A stretch of DNA of 26,000 nt from Tubiluchus corallicola (taxonomy: Eukaryota > Priapulida > Priapulimorpha > Priapulimorphida > Tubiluchidae): the NCBI GenBank assembly GCA_030141605.1, contig JAQGDQ010000234.1, positions 250,001 through 276,000 of the forward strand. Direction: 5' to 3'. This document shows, one piece after another, positions 18,701 to 26,000 of the stretch. Numbering within the stretch: the stretch's first letter is position 1; each line of letters opens with the position of its first letter. Both the position numbers and the translations under genes were made by a program. A model generated the notes under the pieces. The model was not told the DNA's origin. It saw nothing but the letters and a program-made list of their open reading frames with translations, and made no database searches.

Positions 18701-21700
18701 CTTCTTCTAAACCGTATTTGTTTGCTAAATTTGCATCTGGTTTATAAATAAGTTTAGGTAAGAATTTCGATTCCAACCAGGAAACTTTTTCCAAATTTAA
18801 TAAAGAATTTAACTTAAATGAGTGCAAATTTATTTGTATTTTTCATCAAGCTGCTATGGATTCAAACTTATTTTGATGAACGTATGAATAATATTTTTAT
18901 TTCAACAAAATTAAGTTCAATTCGTATACACATACATTCGTATGATTTGTTGCTAGTTGTGTTCTAGATGTTTTAATTAAAACGTACATATAATCATTTG
19001 TGTCTTGTCTACCACTACAGTTAATGTTAGCTGGTCAACGCATAGAGAGAGTGCAGCAACACTTGCAAGAGATCAGGGCAGCTGGCATCAAGACGACCCC
19101 AGAAGGTATAATAGTATTTTTAGTAATATGTAACAAATTAGCTAAACATTTTGTGTCGAATGGTAAATTATGTAACGCGTATGACTTACTTGATAGATTT
19201 AATGCAACAGCTGGAAGAAGAAGCCAAAACAAATGAGTATCTTGTTGGAGAAAAATATCCCAAAGAGATTGACATACTGCAGGCAAAATGTGGAGATTTA
19301 CAAAGAGTTGCATCCTTTCCTGCCATGGGTCAATCTGATTTAGATGAGTTAAACAAGCAGGTATGCAAAATGTTTTACAGTTAATCAGTATTTGTAGCAA
19401 CAGCGGAATTTTGGTTTTACTCATCTGTATTATATAATATTAAAATTTGTATTACTAGATTAAAGACGTAAATGCACAAATTAACCAGCTCATCGAGAAA
19501 AAGATGATCAGTGAAAATCCAGAGGATAAAACCGCATTATTTCGGCAGCAGGTATGTGTATTTTCACCAGTTGTTTTATATAAGATTACACTTATCAATA
19601 ATGCTATTATTTATGACATGTTCCATTTCTAAACTCAAATGTGCTCAGATAATACATTGTGCTGAGTAGTCTTATTTTGAAACTCACTCACTTATACCTT
19701 CATGAAAACAAACTGGTTGGATATATAAAATATATATTACTGAGTGTTTAGCTAAATTACATGTTCAATAGGTGTCATTTATTGTACTCATGATTAATAT
19801 AATCAGTCACCTTATTAACTCAGAAATGTCTGGTATAGGCCACTCCTATTCAAATGTATATAAAAACTGTCGGCAGTTGACTCAAATAATTCTTCAAATT
19901 TGACTCAATATTTCTGCTTCATGTACTTCAAATGGGAGACCTGCATGTGATCAAAGAGCCTTTATTTCATTTATGTCATCTTTACATTACTTTTGTGCAC
20001 TATTACATATGCAGAAACAATCATGTTATGAGACAAATGCAGCAGCAATAGAGCAACTAAAAGCATAGAGTTAATTTTGAAAAATAGAGCATAAGTGCAA
20101 AGACCTAACATTTAAAGTTATCGTAGCCTTTCAGTCCATGCTAAGCTGAAGATGATGACTCATACTTCTATACTAGTAATATTAATATAGATTGAGTCGG
20201 TTAATAGGGTCAAACACACATTTCCATCCCAAAGTGAGTCTATTAAGCGACGCCTACTGTAGATTGTTTTAGAAAGTTGTGATGCTCACATAATGCATAG
20301 TGCTATATGTAACTTATGAATGGTCTTATCTTAATACGTTCACTCATTTATACCTTTATGAGAATAAACTGTTTGTTTATATAAAATACATGTTACTGGG
20401 GGCTTAGCTAAATCAGACATGTATTGTTTCAGAAGGTTTAGAACTACTATTTATTGTGAGTCTGTTAAGAAATTACCTACTGGTATACTAGTTAATCCGG
20501 CTTAGTGGATATATTAATTCAAATTTTTTAGTTAAATAAATCAGAGAATCCTGTTGTATCATTAAATTTTAATAAAAACACTGTTTTTTATTGTTGAAAA
20601 AAACTAATATATTTTCTCTTAGAAAACATCTGTGAATAAGAAAATATGTTTCTGTTTTCATAAATTCCATCTTTAGGCTGCAATTGTCAACAGGAAAAAG
20701 GAGGCAGCAGCTGAAACACTTGCTGAAGCAAGAAGTGAACTTTCAACACTCGAATCTGAATTGGAGGAGAAGAAGAATATGTTAAAAGATCTTGACGTTG
20801 GTGATGCACTTAAAGGCGATGACGTAAAATTATTATGTCCATTATACTACATTCTTACTATCTATAATTAGTGTTTACCCAAGCAGCAAAAATCAGACTT
20901 TACCCTATTCCTTATACCTTTTGGGCACCTGTTTGTTAAGTTTCAGCGGCAGTAACAAACTGTAATCGTTTATAATCGCAAATAAAAGCAACCACTGATG
21001 TTATGTTAACAACAAGCATTCATTTATTACACCCTGACAGCCTGAATACACGAGCTGCAAGACAAGGCATTTGACTGCATTTTTATCTGCCAGACCTTAA
21101 TTACTTCATTTCAGGCTTTATCAATGAGTCAGTATGTCAGCCTGGGTAGTACCGCACTGAGCACTATTAATACAGCATAGGAATTACGAAATAAAATAAT
21201 CTCTATTATCCTTTTTGTGTGCTGTTAAACTTAACAGTTCGTTTATTCGTATTCTTCTTAATGGCCTGAAATAGGTTTTCAAAGAGTAATAAACAATTTA
21301 ATTTGGATAATTGACCTCTTGATAAAGAAATCGTAGTTTGTTTTTTGTAAGCCACACCTATGGCAAAAATGATTTGATTCGCCATCTTCCTATTGGCTGT
21401 TAGCCTGGCCCACTGCCAATGCAGCAGTTAATATAGTCTGCTAGTAGACTCATGTACCTGCTGTAGAAGCATGGTGGTATTCAAATGTTAAATTCTCCAA
21501 CAATGGATTATGCAAATAATGTCTGCAGTTTCATTGTTGGAACCCGGTAGAAATATAAGGCTTGGGTAATAAACAACACAGGTATTCGATGGAAACACTA
21601 TTTATAATGATCTTAAAATGGCTATTTGGTGTTAAAATTACCTTCAAGAATATAAAGATTATATCTATTATTCTTGTTCATTTCATCAATTGTATGATAA

Positions 21701-24700
21701 CCGTGATTTGAAACCCTATACAGAATAGAACCTGTGGTATTGAACATTATAGCACAATTATTATATGTAACAGTTAGAGTGTTAGCCTCTAAATGGCAAT
21801 CAATTTGGTGAAATCAAATATAGCCAAATTTATTCTAGTTTATTTGTCTGTTGTATGACTTTATTTGAAATTCTGTGTATATTGTAGTAGCAGATCTTGT
21901 AACAAAAATGTTTTAGAGTTATATATTATAGACGTAACATGTCTCAGTGCGATACAATGCAATTTATTTTTTGGGAATTTCAGTATTTTGTATAATCTAT
22001 CCCAGTTTTTCCCCGGTGCCATTTTCCCCTAGTTTTGTAGTTTGTTTTTTTCATTTTAGCTTCCATGCATATTTTTGGTTCTCATTTTGAATCTTTTGCT
22101 TGTTCATACTTCATCTCTACCTATAGTATCTAATTATAAGCAGGAAAGCTTGTAAAATCTTGAATTTCTTACGGGTTAACAATTTTGACAACTAGTGTTT
22201 GTTGTTGTAGTTCAAGCGTTATGTTGCAAAACTGCGTGGTAAGAATACCTCGTATCGGAAATATAGAGCAGAATTATCTGAGATTAGAGCAGAGGTTGGT
22301 GTGCTGATGAGAACAGTTGAAATACTGAAAGACCAGTCATCAGACATGTCTCAAGATTTGGTACGTTATTTTAATGTTCATAGTTTAGTTCAAAATCTGT
22401 TTTCGTTGTTAAGTAACATTACTGTCATGAGCAGCATGTGACTGATTACCAAAAGCGTCAGTGGTTGATAAATATTTGGTTGCTGTTAATGAAGTCTAGT
22501 TCATTCTGTAGAAGGGTTTCTATGCTATGGCTAGCGAAGACGATGCAAAACCTTTACATGAGGAAAAGGTGGCTTTGTGGTTTAGCTCAAAGTTTTTTCT
22601 AGTAAAGATTTTGGCTTCATCATTGCAGAGGTCTTATAAACTTATTATAGAAAAATTTGTGCTCCAGTTTTTAGTAGTGATTGCTAATTGTCCACACTTC
22701 CATTCTGCTAATTTGCTACTATTTAGTGTATATTTAATTGTGCAGAAAGTAGTTGAAGCAAAGCATGGTGTAAGCGGTTTTCTAGACACACAAGAAGAAC
22801 TAGAAAAAATATCGGAGCAAAAGAGCATACTTGATGAACAGAAAGGTAAAAAAAATTGTACGATTGTTTATGAAATATTGCAGTTTAATTTTTGTTAAAT
22901 AGGATAATTTACCCACAAAGTCTTGGAATGAAAAACCAAGTGGATACTTTTTTATGTCGACATTTGTTATTGTATTTAAAAGGAAATTATTTTAATTTTG
23001 GCAGGTGAGTTTGGACATCCTTGTACTGTCATCCAATTTTATAGTAAACTGGTTGTAGAGCTTTCAGTTCTTCATTATCAAAGATTAAGCTGATGTATAT
23101 AATTAGCAAGCTTATGTTTAACATTAAAGTTCAGTATATCAACTAAGCATCAGCAAAGAACATGTCTTTTCTGATTTCTAAGAGCCAATTAAAAAAATGT
23201 TCGCTTTTATTTCAAAACTTCAAAAACGTGTTCCGTTCCAGGCCCACCCACGATAAGTGAATTTCCGCGAAGTAGGGACGCTATACTTTTTTAGTAGTTA
23301 TACATTATTTTACATTCCATCAATCAACCAATCGTGTGTTGTGTACAATCTCACATCAGCAAGTAGCATCTCAAGCGGGCGTAAGTACTACATTTCGTTT
23401 TTGGTGTGTATTCATCCGTCGCATAAATACACTATTTACTGTAAATGGTAATTATTTACGATTTATGATATTTTATGCAAAATTCATCAAATCTATACAT
23501 TATTGTACAATACGTACTATGGATGTGCAAAAAAATACTTTAGACGGAGTACCGCAAAAACCCGCGAAACAGCGAGTCCGCGATAAACGAACCTCGAAAT
23601 GGCGAGGGAACACTGTACTTGTAATTTAATGAAATTGCCTTTTTATTGTCATTAGTTGTTGCATTTGAAAGGAATTTTTTTTATTTGGGTAGTTCAGTTT
23701 AAACATTGCTTAGTTAGCTTAATGTAGTTGTAATTTAACAAAATTACCTCTTTATTGTCGTATGATTCCTCTGTGATAACATTTAGTGAATATATAGCAA
23801 ACTGACTGTTGTCTGTTTGTCTCAGGAATTTAAATGCAAGGTGAAGCAGGTTTGTATAACCAGTTTTCTGAAAGTGTAGGTCTAGTGATAAGAATTGGCT
23901 GACATGTGACTTGAGTTGCACCTTGTCTTTTATTTTTTAGTTTATTTGAGGAATTTTAAGTAGTTTGCATTCGAACATAATTGACATTAAAATGAAAAAA
24001 AACTGTGGGCTACATCTTGCAGTTGCTTAGATGATACTTGTAAAACTAAATTACTTCTAAAAAATAAAATTGCAACATATTCTGAACATATTGACTATAG
24101 TTTAGTAGTTAGAGATATATTTTTTATGTACTGTTATACCTAAACTGCCACTCTCCATTATGTCATACTTATGCATAAGAATGTTTCAATTAAAATCTGG
24201 GTAAGGATCATAAGTAAGATACCATATTCTGATGTAAGCAATTTTTGCAGCCTTTTAAGTTATACAGATTATTACTTATTGTTATATCTGCCTGCTCTCC
24301 ATAGCTATGTTATACTTGTGCGTGAGTAATAAGCATAGATGATTTTAACAGGGCGCACATTAGAAAACATCTCGGAAATGGTGCAGCAACTGCACAACAG
24401 TATAGCAACAAAGAAGTCAGCTTTAGCACCTATCATTAAAGAATTGAGACCAATGCGACAAAAATGCCAGGTATGGGACATTTATAAGTATTTGGTTGGT
24501 ACATACGGTAAGTTTAATAATGTACATGAAAGTCACAATATATGATGGACTTTTAAGTCTTCATTATTAAATTTTGTAACAGTTGTCTTAAATTTCGGAA
24601 GCGAAAATTTAAAATTGAACTGTTGTTGCATTGAGAAGTTGAACAATAATAAAATCGTTGCGCACATGTTTGTGTTTAAGGAAATTACGCAAGAATATGA

Positions 24701-25057
24701 TGAGAAGAAAGCAGCATACGATTCCCTAGCAACTAAATTAGAAAGCAGTAGATCTCAGCTTGAGCAGGTAATGTAAAAACTATTCTGGTTCGATTATTGG
24801 TATCTTTTGTAGTTGTTATAAATAAGCCACTAGCTCACATTGTACAAATACATTGTTTAAATTAACATAATTGATGAACACCAATCTGTTTCATGTTTAT
24901 CGTAGGAGGCAAAGTCACTCTGGGATGAGTTCAATGGACTAGAAGGTAAGAGGCAGATGATTTTATATCGGCTGGATATTCTGCAAGTGCAGGAAGGCAG
25001 GTGTGAGAAAGAAACGGCACCTGCTGTAGATCCAAAAGCAAAACATAAATCTCTGAG
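15605..25057 (+). CDS. IFT81: Intraflagellar transport protein 81 (IFT81), 14 coding exons, 3' end outside window
   Basis: IFT81 is a core IFT-B subunit that pairs with IFT74 and carries tubulin into growing cilia. Exons: 15605-15748, 16119-16213, 17188-17374, 17967-18122, 18286-18396, 19021-19105, 19197-19360, 19459-19551, 20677-20823, 22211-22360, 22746-22845, 24352-24470, 24681-24767, 24906-25057. All junctions are GT-AG and all phases agree, giving 596 codons plus two bases. The product matches animal IFT81 throughout: an N-terminal calponin-homology-like domain (about 1-125; [11 protein letters not shown] at 21-31, FRQGLV at 83-88), then coiled coils with family blocks [11 protein letters not shown] (about 163-173), PAMGQSDL (299-306), INQLIEKKM (322-330), LKGDDFKRYV (390-399) and TQEELEKIS (460-468). 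The start has an in-frame TAA 24 bases upstream (15578-15580). Human IFT81 has 676 residues, so about 70-80 C-terminal residues are missing because the window ends; no further exon was recognised in 25058-26000. Introns range from 91 to 1506 bases and several host transposons. Confidence 0.96.
15749..16118 (+). other. IFT81 intron 1
   Basis: 370 bases, AT-rich; nothing recognised inside. Confidence 0.85.
16119..16213 (+). CDS. IFT81: IFT81 exon 2 (residues 49-79 and two bases)
   Basis: Acceptor TTTTTCAG, donor GTGAGT. Encodes [19 protein letters not shown] and the following AVQYKVEG, the part of the CH-like domain whose basic residues contact tubulin in studied homologues. Confidence 0.93.
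16654..16990. mobile_element. hAT-like non-autonomous element in IFT81 intron 2
   Basis: The left end TAGTGATGCACTGGATCC and the right end, read from the other strand, TAGTGATGCACCACATC share their first 11 bases exactly. Both ends carry further GGATCC/GGATTCGG-type subterminal sequence. This terminus style is seen in hAT elements. Flanks CTATATAT and CCATATTA are only an imperfect (5 of 8) match to the 8-bp duplication expected. The element is 337 bases and encodes nothing. Intron 2 (16214-17187) otherwise has no recognised content. Confidence 0.65.
17188..17374 (+). CDS. IFT81: IFT81 exon 3 (residues 80-142)
   Basis: Acceptor TTCTTTACAG, donor GTAACT. Contains [10 protein letters not shown], the MHWCLQ helix and [11 protein letters not shown], completing the CH-like domain. 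The loop before FRQG is a few residues shorter than in human IFT81. Confidence 0.93.
17375..17966 (+). other. IFT81 intron 3
   Basis: 592 bases, AT-rich; no element or RNA gene recognised. Confidence 0.8.
17967..18122 (+). CDS. IFT81: IFT81 exon 4 (residues 143-194)
   Basis: Acceptor TATTTGCAG, donor GTATGT. Begins the coiled-coil part with [12 protein letters not shown] and the family signature [18 protein letters not shown]. Confidence 0.93.
18286..18396 (+). CDS. IFT81: IFT81 exon 5 (residues 195-231)
   Basis: Acceptor CTGTTTTTAG, donor GTATAC. Encodes [18 protein letters not shown] and the charged [17 protein letters not shown] helix. Confidence 0.92.
18397..19020 (+). other. IFT81 intron 5
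   Basis: 624 bases. It contains a perfect 10-bp inverted repeat with a one-base centre at 18567-18587 (arms CAAGGTGATG / CATCACCTTG) and an unassigned 64-codon ORF on the minus strand (18633-18827) that matches nothing I recognise. Confidence 0.7.
19021..19105 (+). CDS. IFT81: IFT81 exon 6 (residues 232-259 and one base)
   Basis: Acceptor CCACTACAG, donor GTATAA. Encodes the [17 protein letters not shown] helix. The next intron is only 91 bases and has no stop in this frame; keeping it would shift the frame and end within exon 7. Confidence 0.92.
19197..19360 (+). CDS. IFT81: IFT81 exon 7 (residues 260-314)
   Basis: Acceptor TTACTTGATAG, donor GTATGC. Completes a split codon, then encodes [19 protein letters not shown] and the conserved [11 protein letters not shown]. 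Confidence 0.93.
19459..19551 (+). CDS. IFT81: IFT81 exon 8 (residues 315-345)
   Basis: Acceptor GTATTACTAG, donor GTATGT. Encodes INQLIEKKM and the LFRQQ block conserved in animal IFT81. The following 1.1-kb intron carries a pogo-like element. Confidence 0.93.
19640..19780. repeat. First copy of an imperfect direct repeat in intron 8
   Basis: Matches 20272-20435 with many small differences: TGCTCA-ATAAT-CAT, CACTCA-TTATACCTT-ATGA, AACTG-TTG-TATATAAAATA and TTAGCTAAAT occur in the same order in both. The two copies flank the intron 8 pogo-like element. Confidence 0.7.
19801..20259 (+). mobile_element. pogo-like non-autonomous element in IFT81 intron 8, sibling of the 12-kb element
   Basis: The right end CAAAGTGAGTCTATTAAGCG, then ...CCTACTG followed by TA (20260-20261), matches the left end of the 12181-13371 element read in reverse. 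Homology continues inward: ACTCATACTTCTATA and GCCTTTCAGT-CATG match the interior next to that end, while TATTCAAATGTATATAAAAAC, GACTCAATATTT and AGAAACAATCATGTTA (19847-20036) match the other flank. The transposase part is gone and the left outer end is decayed, so its TIR is not visible. It lies in the opposite orientation to the 12-kb copy. Confidence 0.75.
20272..20435. repeat. Second copy of the imperfect direct repeat in intron 8
   Basis: Diverged duplicate of 19640-19780. It is followed at 20456-20484 by GTGAGTCTGTTAAG...CCTACTG, which again resembles the pogo-like terminus. Confidence 0.7.
20456..20484 (+). repeat. Extra, decayed pogo-like terminus
   Basis: GTGAGTCTGTTAAG then TACCTACTG followed by GTA. 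Compare GTGAGTCTATTAAGCG...CCTACTGTA at 20234-20261. It is a probable end of a second, mostly lost copy or a product of the local duplication. Confidence 0.5.
20677..20823 (+). CDS. IFT81: IFT81 exon 9 (residues 346-394)
   Basis: Acceptor ATCTTTAG, donor GTAAAA. Encodes [15 protein letters not shown] and ends in LKGDD, which joins FKRYV of the next exon to give the conserved LKGD(E/D)FKRYV block. Confidence 0.93.
20824..22210 (+). other. IFT81 intron 9
   Basis: 1387 bases. AT-rich; no transposon end, ORF or RNA gene could be supported. Confidence 0.7.
22211..22360 (+). CDS. IFT81: IFT81 exon 10 (residues 395-444)
   Basis: Acceptor GTTGTTGTAG, donor GTACGT. Encodes [20 protein letters not shown] and the coiled coil that follows. 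Confidence 0.93.
22361..22745 (+). other. IFT81 intron 10
   Basis: 385 bases; part of it is open in the frame of exon 11, but it has no homology to IFT81 and is interrupted from exon 10 by stops. Nothing else is recognised. Confidence 0.75.
22746..22845 (+). CDS. IFT81: IFT81 exon 11 (residues 445-477 and one base)
   Basis: Acceptor ATTGTGCAG, donor GTAAAA. Encodes [20 protein letters not shown], matching the GISGY-TQEELE block of vertebrate IFT81. Open frame before 22746 is intron. Confidence 0.92.
23229..23615. mobile_element. Tc1/mariner-pogo-type MITE in IFT81 intron 11
   Basis: The right end reads CCTCGAAATGGCGAGGGAACACTG then TA; inward on the other strand this is CAGTGTTCCCTCGCCA, GGTTCGTTTATCGCGG, CGCTGTTTCGCGGG. 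This terminus type is shared by widespread non-autonomous Tc1/mariner/pogo-like elements. The left side has GTTCCAGGCCCACCC, ACGATAAGTGAATTTCC and GCGAAGTAGGGACGC, the matching subterminal block, but its outermost bases are lost. The sequence is CpG-rich against an AT-rich intron and codes for no transposase. Confidence 0.65.
23614..23655. repeat. Direct repeat next to the intron 11 element, copy 1
   Basis: TGTACTTGTAATTTAATGAA... matches TGTAGTTGTAATTTAACAAA... at 23723-23762 over about 40 bases, including the TTTATTGTC end. Copy 1 begins at the right end of the MITE. Confidence 0.65.
24352..24470 (+). CDS. IFT81: IFT81 exon 12 (residues 478-517)
   Basis: Acceptor ATTTTAACAG, donor GTATGG. 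Encodes [13 protein letters not shown] and [18 protein letters not shown], among the best conserved stretches of the coiled coil. Confidence 0.93.
24681..24767 (+). CDS. IFT81: IFT81 exon 13 (residues 518-546)
   Basis: Acceptor TTGTGTTTAAG (weaker than the others: AAG), donor GTAATG. Encodes [17 protein letters not shown] and ends in LEQ. Phase and homology both support it. Confidence 0.9.
24906..25057 (+). CDS. IFT81: IFT81 exon 14 (residues 547-596 and two bases)
   Basis: Acceptor TTTATCGTAG, donor GTTAGT. Encodes [18 protein letters not shown] and then a less conserved, charged stretch with [14 protein letters not shown]. The donor choice is the least certain of the gene because homology fades here and the frame stays open past it. 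Confidence 0.82.
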
Positions 25058-26000
25058 GTTAGTAATCAAGTCCTTGCTTAATAACGCTAATAAATTCTTA
25101 AGGTGAGTGTAATTACATGAAACAATGCTTTCCATAGAAACCAATGTAAAGGCATTTAGTTCCACACGCTTAAATCAATGATGCTTGGCCTACGTAAAAA
25201 TAGTTACTGATGTGTGTTGAAGGACAGAAATTAATAATGCTTAGCTCGTAAATCAAACACTTGATGCTGTTTATTCTTTGCAATTTTTAGCTAAAAGCTA
25301 GAAAGTAAGTAAAGTTTACAGTGAAAATTCAAATTTGAAGCATCCACACTTTCCTTCTTGCATACATGTATGTTCCTATGACTGCTCCCCTGTACCATTT
25401 ATTCCTCTATCTTTTCTTTTTGTGCTTGGTTTTTTAGCAAAAAATCGTAGCCATAATTGCATAGACTGCTTTTTTCTATTAAAACTATTACTATGTAACT
25501 GTAACACTGTAAAGCATTTAGCAACATCACATCTCACTTTTGAGCTTCATTCTTTCTCAGGGTTGTTTTCACAGAAAGCTTCGACCAGATGTGTTTAAAG
25601 CTGACTTTTCTGTTTAACACTCGTGGGAAATGTTTTTCCTACAGCTTAACTGTAGGTGAGTTGAACGCATCAATAATTAACCCAGTAGTGGAACATGAAA
25701 CAATTTTACTGGAAAAATTCCATCTCTACATGGGAAAGTGTGTGCCAGCAATTAAAGGAACAACCAGTCCTCAAACAGCATTCATTGTATTTTAATATAC
25801 ACTTAAAAATATTGAAATTGCCACATAATACATGCACATAAAATGCTTTGCTTAAAAATCCAAAAGAAATTTAAATCGTTCTTATCTCTTGCCAAACAAA
25901 CCTCGCTGTGAGCATTTGAAAAAAATGACAAACTAGTGAACAGCAGAAAGGCATACAGAACAAAGCTTCTGCAGTTTACTCAGAAACCGTGTTATTCTAG
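25058..26000 (+). other. Downstream of IFT81 exon 14, presumed intron
   Basis: 943 bases to the window edge. I searched all frames for the IFT81 C-terminus and found no match. A 68-codon plus-strand ORF at 25589-25795 is unassigned. Confidence 0.6.

Larger units (their letters stand above)
22846..24351 (+). other. IFT81 intron 11
   Basis: 1506 bases, the longest intron seen here. It hosts the TIR-type element at 23229-23615 and a 40-base direct repeat (23614-23655 and 23723-23762). Two similar 45-base stretches near 24138 and 24275 (GTTATA-CT...CTCTCCAT...TATACTT) suggest another old duplication. Confidence 0.75.

Noticed and set aside
18633-18827. 64-codon minus-strand ORF in intron 5
   Set aside because: No family recognised, no splice partners, and a length expected by chance in AT-rich DNA; kept only as a note within intron 5.
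19035-19424. 129-codon ORF on the minus strand
   Set aside because: It lies antisense across IFT81 exons 6 and 7 and their intron; the sense strand is strongly supported by homology and splice sites, so it is a shadow.
22527-22745. Open frame running into exon 11 from upstream
   Set aside because: The part before the acceptor at 22745 has no IFT81 similarity, starts within an intron and would break the conserved junction with exon 10.
23336-23629. 97-codon plus-strand ORF
   Set aside because: Its C-terminal half is a translation of the MITE terminal repeat and not a protein.
24857-25165. 102-codon ORF on the minus strand
   Set aside because: Antisense shadow of IFT81 exon 14.
1-26000. CRISPR arrays, bacterial operons, rRNA or tRNA genes
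   Set aside because: No regularly spaced identical repeats, no tRNA-like A/B boxes with a cloverleaf and no rRNA motifs were seen; introns and retrotransposons show a eukaryotic genome.

Overview
This is animal (metazoan) nuclear DNA: AT-rich, with long non-coding stretches, GT-AG introns and many decayed transposable elements. There is no sign of operons, ribosome binding sites or bacterial genes. The two real genes, a ZMPSTE24-type CAAX protease and the ciliary gene IFT81, fit an invertebrate with motile or sensory cilia. The sequence alone does not let me name the phylum.

Layout. 1-1362: intergenic, starting with three degenerate tandem units of about 140 bp. 1363-2883 (minus): an intact, intron-free coding region for a ZMPSTE24/Ste24 zinc metalloprotease. 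2884-4930: intergenic, with a short DNA-transposon-like terminus and unassigned ORFs. 4934-6264 (plus): a broken reverse transcriptase of the CR1/L2 type. About 6265-7870: AT-rich, possibly decayed coding DNA. 7871-11230 (minus): a second, different, 5'-truncated non-LTR retrotransposon with endonuclease, reverse transcriptase and zinc-knuckle remnants. 12181-13371: a pogo/Tigger-like DNA transposon with terminal inverted repeats, TA target duplication and an internally deleted transposase. 13511-14237: inverted-repeat arms of another element. 14345-14746: probable retrotransposon 3' tail. 15605-25057 (plus): fourteen coding exons of IFT81 (596 codons plus two bases); the last roughly 70-80 codons lie beyond the window.

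IFT81 introns hold at least three non-autonomous DNA transposons: a hAT-like element in intron 2, a pogo-like relative of the 12-kb element in intron 8 (flanked by an imperfect direct duplication), and a second TIR-type element in intron 11.

The two genes work in different pathways (CAAX-protein processing at the ER/nuclear membrane, and intraflagellar transport) and nothing suggests that they cooperate. I found no sign of an undescribed multi-gene system. The points most worth a second look are the intron-free protease with an enlarged acidic loop, a substitution in the tubulin-binding face of IFT81, and the family of related pogo-like elements.
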